A DNA stretch of 64,000 bases from Actinomycetota bacterium (GTDB lineage Bacteria > Actinomycetota > Humimicrobiia > Humimicrobiales > Humimicrobiaceae). Below, one piece after another: positions 60,987 through 64,000 of the stretch. The stretch is taken from the NCBI GenBank assembly GCA_023475715.1, contig JAMCVO010000026.1, positions 28,201 through 92,200 on the forward strand, written 5' to 3'. Below the pieces are notes generated by a model. That model worked only from the letters and a program-made list of their open reading frames with translations. It searched no databases and had not been told where the DNA came from. Both the position numbers and the translations under genes were made by a program. The stretch's first letter is position 1. Every line of letters begins with the position of its first letter.

Positions 60987-63158
60987 TTAGGTTGTCAGAT
61001 TAAAGCATTTGTACTGGCTGCTTTTAAATTCTTTACCTGCTGCATCAAACAATTCCTTGATATGATCATCCATGGTAAGATAAATTATCTGCCAGCCAGT
61101 CTTTGCAATATCTGAAAGCTGTTTTATAAGGATTTTTCTTCTATCCCAATCTGAATGCTGAAATGCATCATCGAGTATAAGAAAAAGAGCATCTTTTTTT
61201 AATAGTTTTGAACTAAAACCAATCCTCAGCGCCAGCATTATCTGTTCCCTTGCACCTGTACTCAATTCCTGAAGATAAAAATTCCTGTATTCATCGGATA
61301 CAATCAGTCTTTCTCCATCCAATGAAAGCTTATTATAATGATGCGTTATGTCTTTTAATGGTTTTAAAACCACCTCTGATTGCAGTCCCTGAAGTATTTT
61401 TAAATCTTCTTCCTGCCTCAGTTGAGAGATTATATCATGAACGATAATTCCTGCAGTTATTTTAGCTTCCAAGACATTTAAATCATTTTGTTTTTGAAGT
61501 CTCTTCTTCTTTAGATTCTCAAAGAGCTGTTCCCAATCAATACTCGGGTCATCTTTTGTCTCATTGCAAACAGCATATTTTAAATTACTGATGTCCTGTT
61601 CCTTATCTAAAATCTTTACACTGATCTCATCAAGATTTGCCTGGACCTCTTCGAATTCTTCACAACTAAATCTTTCCTGCATATCCTCATGATGAAGCAA
61701 ATATTCTGCTTCGCTGACCTTTAGCTCGATCAATCGGGATTGAAGATCTTCTTTGTCAGCCTTTAAGTTTCTGCTTTCTGTAATTTTTTCATTCAGGATT
61801 AAATGCCAATCTTCTTCCTTGATTTGCTCACCTGTAAGACTTGAAAATTTTTGTTGAATTGAAAAATTATTTTTTTCGTTTTCACTTTCCAGCATATCAA
61901 TCTGGCCTTTTAAAAATTTTGCCTTATCATAAGAATCTCTCTGTTTGTCCAGCTCTACTCTTAAAGTGACAACATCGGTAAGTTCTATGCCCATCCTATT
62001 TTTATATTCTTTTTTAATTTTGTTTAATTCTTCATTTGAACCGGAATATTTTAAATAATTAAAGAGATGACTGATATAGAAGACAATTAAACCAAGAAAT
62101 GCCAGAAAAGATGCGACTGCAGCAATCGGAAATATGGCTTTTTCCGCTCCAAATGGCATTACAAGCAAAATAAAAGCTATTGTTGCCACTGCAAAAATAC
62201 CGGATGAAACAGGAATTATTATTTTTGGTTTTTTAATAGGGCTTGAAGTTAATTTTTCATATACCGGCAGTGCTGCCTGCAGCCATTCAAAATTCCTGCA
62301 GCCGGACTGCATCTGTTTAAGCACATTGCTATTGGTCATAAAATCATTTTTTTTACCTTCGTAGATGGCAATGTCAGTTGATATTTCATTTATTTTTTCT
62401 TCGGGACTTTGTTTAAGCTTTTCACTTATCTCTTTTATTTTTTCTGAGGTTAGATAAGCTTGATGGCATTTTGCTTTATAAAGTTTTTCCAGATGCTCTT
62501 TTAAAGCCGCTTGCTGCGCCTTTAAAGATTCCAAAATACCTCTGGTATATTTTGATTCTATTTCTGCAAACAATCCGTCAATCTGTTCAATCTCTTTTTT
62601 CAACTCCCTGTAAGTTTTACCTTCTCCCGTATCCTTTATATCTATACTGCCATTTAAGAGTTGGGCGGATTTTACAGTTTTTGAAATATTATTATCGCTG
62701 TCTATTTTGTCAAGAAGGCTTATACCTGAAAATATTTCCCTGACTAAACTCTTGTCAATTCCCTCTCCAGTATTTTCTATTGATGCCTCTCCTCCCTTTG
62801 ATACCAGTAATTTGACCATTGAAGCCGGCAATCCCTTATCATCTCTTTCCCAGTAATCTTCCAGCTTTTTACGTGAAGCCGGCGAAAATTCAACTGATTC
62901 AGTATTTTTGTCTACATTTTTACCTATGTTTGTTAAGCTGCCAAGCCCGCTTACCAGGACCTTTCCAGTACCCCCCTCCCTTAAATTCCATCTCTTTATA
63001 TTTATGTTTTTAAAAAGCGAGCGTATGATAAATTCAGTTAAAAATGTCTTTCCGCGTTCGTTTTTGCTGTAAATGAGATTTAGCAGGCCAAATTTTTCGT
63101 AAAAACTCTGTATCGGCCCCAGATTTTTTACACTTATTTTTTCAATCCTAATTCCCAT
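60987..63158 (-). CDS. SbcC/YhaN-like AAA ATPase with coiled coils and a membrane hairpin
   Basis: This is an SMC-like ATPase of 723 residues. The N-terminal half-site has Walker A-like SKNERGKTFLTEF. The C-terminal half has the signature ELSTGAREQIMLALR and Walker B LFLILDDAFQHSD. Long coiled coils lie between, interrupted at about residues 310-370 by two hydrophobic helices (AVATIAFILLVMPFG, FLAFLGLIVFYIS). These are seen in YhaN proteins but not in SbcC. With the phosphoesterase encoded upstream it forms an SbcCD/YhaNO-type DNA-end-processing or envelope-linked pair. Position of the membrane hairpin suggests a bilayer-attached hinge; this is inferred. Confidence 0.85.
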   Translation of the reverse strand: MGIRIEKISVKNLGPIQSFYEKFGLLNLIYSKNERGKTFLTEFIIRSLFKNINIKRWNLREGGTGKVLVSGLGSLTNIGKNVDKNTESVEFSPASRKKLEDYWERDDKGLPASMVKLLVSKGGEASIENTGEGIDKSLVREIFSGISLLDKIDSDNNISKTVKSAQLLNGSIDIKDTGEGKTYRELKKEIEQIDGLFAEIESKYTRGILESLKAQQAALKEHLEKLYKAKCHQAYLTSEKIKEISEKLKQSPEEKINEISTDIAIYEGKKNDFMTNSNVLKQMQSGCRNFEWLQAALPVYEKLTSSPIKKPKIIIPVSSGIFAVATIAFILLVMPFGAEKAIFPIAAVASFLAFLGLIVFYISHLFNYLKYSGSNEELNKIKKEYKNRMGIELTDVVTLRVELDKQRDSYDKAKFLKGQIDMLESENEKNNFSIQQKFSSLTGEQIKEEDWHLILNEKITESRNLKADKEDLQSRLIELKVSEAEYLLHHEDMQERFSCEEFEEVQANLDEISVKILDKEQDISNLKYAVCNETKDDPSIDWEQLFENLKKKRLQKQNDLNVLEAKITAGIIVHDIISQLRQEEDLKILQGLQSEVVLKPLKDITHHYNKLSLDGERLIVSDEYRNFYLQELSTGAREQIMLALRIGFSSKLLKKDALFLILDDAFQHSDWDRRKILIKQLSDIAKTGWQIIYLTMDDHIKELFDAAGKEFKSSQYKCFNLTT

Positions 63159-63167
63159 ATACTTTTT

Positions 63168-64000
63168 CTATTCATTAAGCATAATATTAAGAGCTTGCTC
63201 CAATATGTTATCTTTTTTCGCTAAAGAATACCCGGAATTTTCATCCATTTTATTTATTCTTTCTTTTACTCTCTCAACTATACCTATTCTTTCAGGATCA
63301 TTAAATAACAAGACTTCTGTCGTATCAGGCTCTTCATTATTATAAAAAGTAAACATTGATAGTGTTTCTTTTAGAACAGAGTCAAGATTTTTTTTGTCTG
63401 ATGTATAGCCTTTTATTTTTAATCGGATTCTTGCTTTAGGGATTTCATTTTTACTGAGCCGCCATGACCTGGTTAAATCCGAAACCTTATCCTTCAAATC
63501 TTCAAACTCGTTTGAAGTTGGAAACGCAATCAGGGTCTCATTAAAGAATATGTAATCTGTGTCAATTGTTTTTGAGGTAATGTCCAGGTTGTTTGAATCC
63601 AAGATCAAAAAGCTTTTTTTCCCTGTTTCATTAATATCCATTCCACAGGGTGAACCTGTATAATGAACCTTACCGAGATCCATTTTTTTATGTATATGCC
63701 CAAGTACGACTTTAGCAGGTTCGTAAAACTCTATATCAGACCTGCTCAGCGGCATATATATTCCTGATTCATAAGTATTTAATTCCCGCATACCGGAAAG
63801 ATAATCCCCGTGTCCAATCAGAACCCAGATCTTTGAAAACGCATCTTTGTGGCTTGCTTTATAATCGGCAATAACCTCTCCCATTGATTTGCCCGGCAGA
63901 TATGGTATAAAAAAGAATTCTACGCCGGTATCTCCAAAAGTCATTATTTCAGGTTTATTAAATACCTTTATGTTGTCAGAAGTAAAATATTTTGGGCTGA
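63168..64000 (-). CDS. SbcD/YhaO-like metallophosphoesterase, N-terminus beyond window edge
   Basis: Partner nuclease of the ATPase. The open frame runs off the right edge without a start; an internal ATG at 63944 is not the real one. The visible part of about 277 residues has VLIGHGDYLSG and VVLGHIHKKMD (metal-binding His motifs), then VHYTGSPCGMDINETGKKSF, like the Mre11/SbcD cap junction. The remaining residues form a C-terminal cap. The first metal motifs (DxH, GDxxD, GNHE) would lie outside the window. It ends 9 bases before the ATPase gene starts. Confidence 0.85.
   Translation of the reverse strand, partial: SPKYFTSDNIKVFNKPEIMTFGDTGVEFFFIPYLPGKSMGEVIADYKASHKDAFSKIWVLIGHGDYLSGMRELNTYESGIYMPLSRSDIEFYEPAKVVLGHIHKKMDLGKVHYTGSPCGMDINETGKKSFLILDSNNLDITSKTIDTDYIFFNETLIAFPTSNEFEDLKDKVSDLTRSWRLSKNEIPKARIRLKIKGYTSDKKNLDSVLKETLSMFTFYNNEEPDTTEVLLFNDPERIGIVERVKERINKMDENSGYSLAKKDNILEQALNIMLNE

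Overview
The window is an AT-rich (roughly one-third G+C by eye), gene-dense bacterial chromosome segment, most of it on the minus strand. The synteny points to a Gram-positive-type core: mcsA-mcsB-clpC-disA-ispD-ispF-cysE-cysS-rlmB-yacP, then lysS-greA, and purE-purA-dnaB-rplI-(yybS-like)-rpsR-ssb-rpsF. S18 keeps the cysteine-rich metal-ribbon form. The lifestyle looks strictly anaerobic: an EtfA with an N-terminal ferredoxin domain, a MetV-type zinc/cluster protein of the Wood-Ljungdahl methylene-THF reductase, and 2-hydroxyacyl-CoA dehydratase-type Fe-S subunits with their ATP-dependent activator. A deep-branching Actinomycetota- or Bacillota-like anaerobe fits. The sequence alone does not settle the lineage.

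Layout. 1-2.1 kb: fabD (cut by the window edge), fabZ and a short biotin ligase. 2.1-8.2 kb: a LonB-type protease, then the acyl-CoA dehydrogenase-etfB-etfA operon. 8.3-12.3 kb: bioY, an unusual fusion of a degenerate pyruvate-carboxylase-type carboxyltransferase domain to a complete AccB, and accC. With birA and the fab genes these form a biotin/malonyl-CoA neighbourhood. 12.4-15 kb: a stand-alone metV-like gene, a nitrilase, a fossil of a second metV tail, and a secreted nuclease. 15-27.4 kb: the housekeeping/stress cluster. 27.5-34.6 kb: pstB, purine genes, replicative helicase and ribosomal genes. 34.7-37.6 kb: marR-SDR, a histidine phosphatase and a dinJ-yafQ toxin-antitoxin pair. 37.8-41.7 kb: a GerMN lipoprotein followed by the dehydratase-activator system. 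41.8-46.7 kb: a class I aminotransferase carrying a perfect 972-bp tandem duplication behind a tandem glycine riboswitch, then an M20 amidohydrolase and argJ. 46.9-52.7 kb: a DHH-CBS-nucleotidyltransferase, a nitroreductase and pabC-pabB. 52.9-57.8 kb: an ABC exporter, a YtxH protein, an alpha/beta hydrolase, a terpenoid-cyclase-repeat protein and a membrane protein. 57.9-59.6 kb: a padR-DUF1700-GIN cassette whose last gene is frameshifted. 59.8-64 kb: an MFS transporter and an SbcCD/YhaNO-like ATPase-nuclease pair (the nuclease is cut by the edge).

The most unusual items are the carboxyltransferase-AccB fusion, whose two metal-ligand histidines are replaced; the glycine riboswitch in front of an aminotransferase whose first copy is truncated by an exact tandem duplication; the metV relic; and frequent TTG starts, including two TTGA stop/start overlaps in a row. 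I saw no tRNA, rRNA, CRISPR array or intact transposase.
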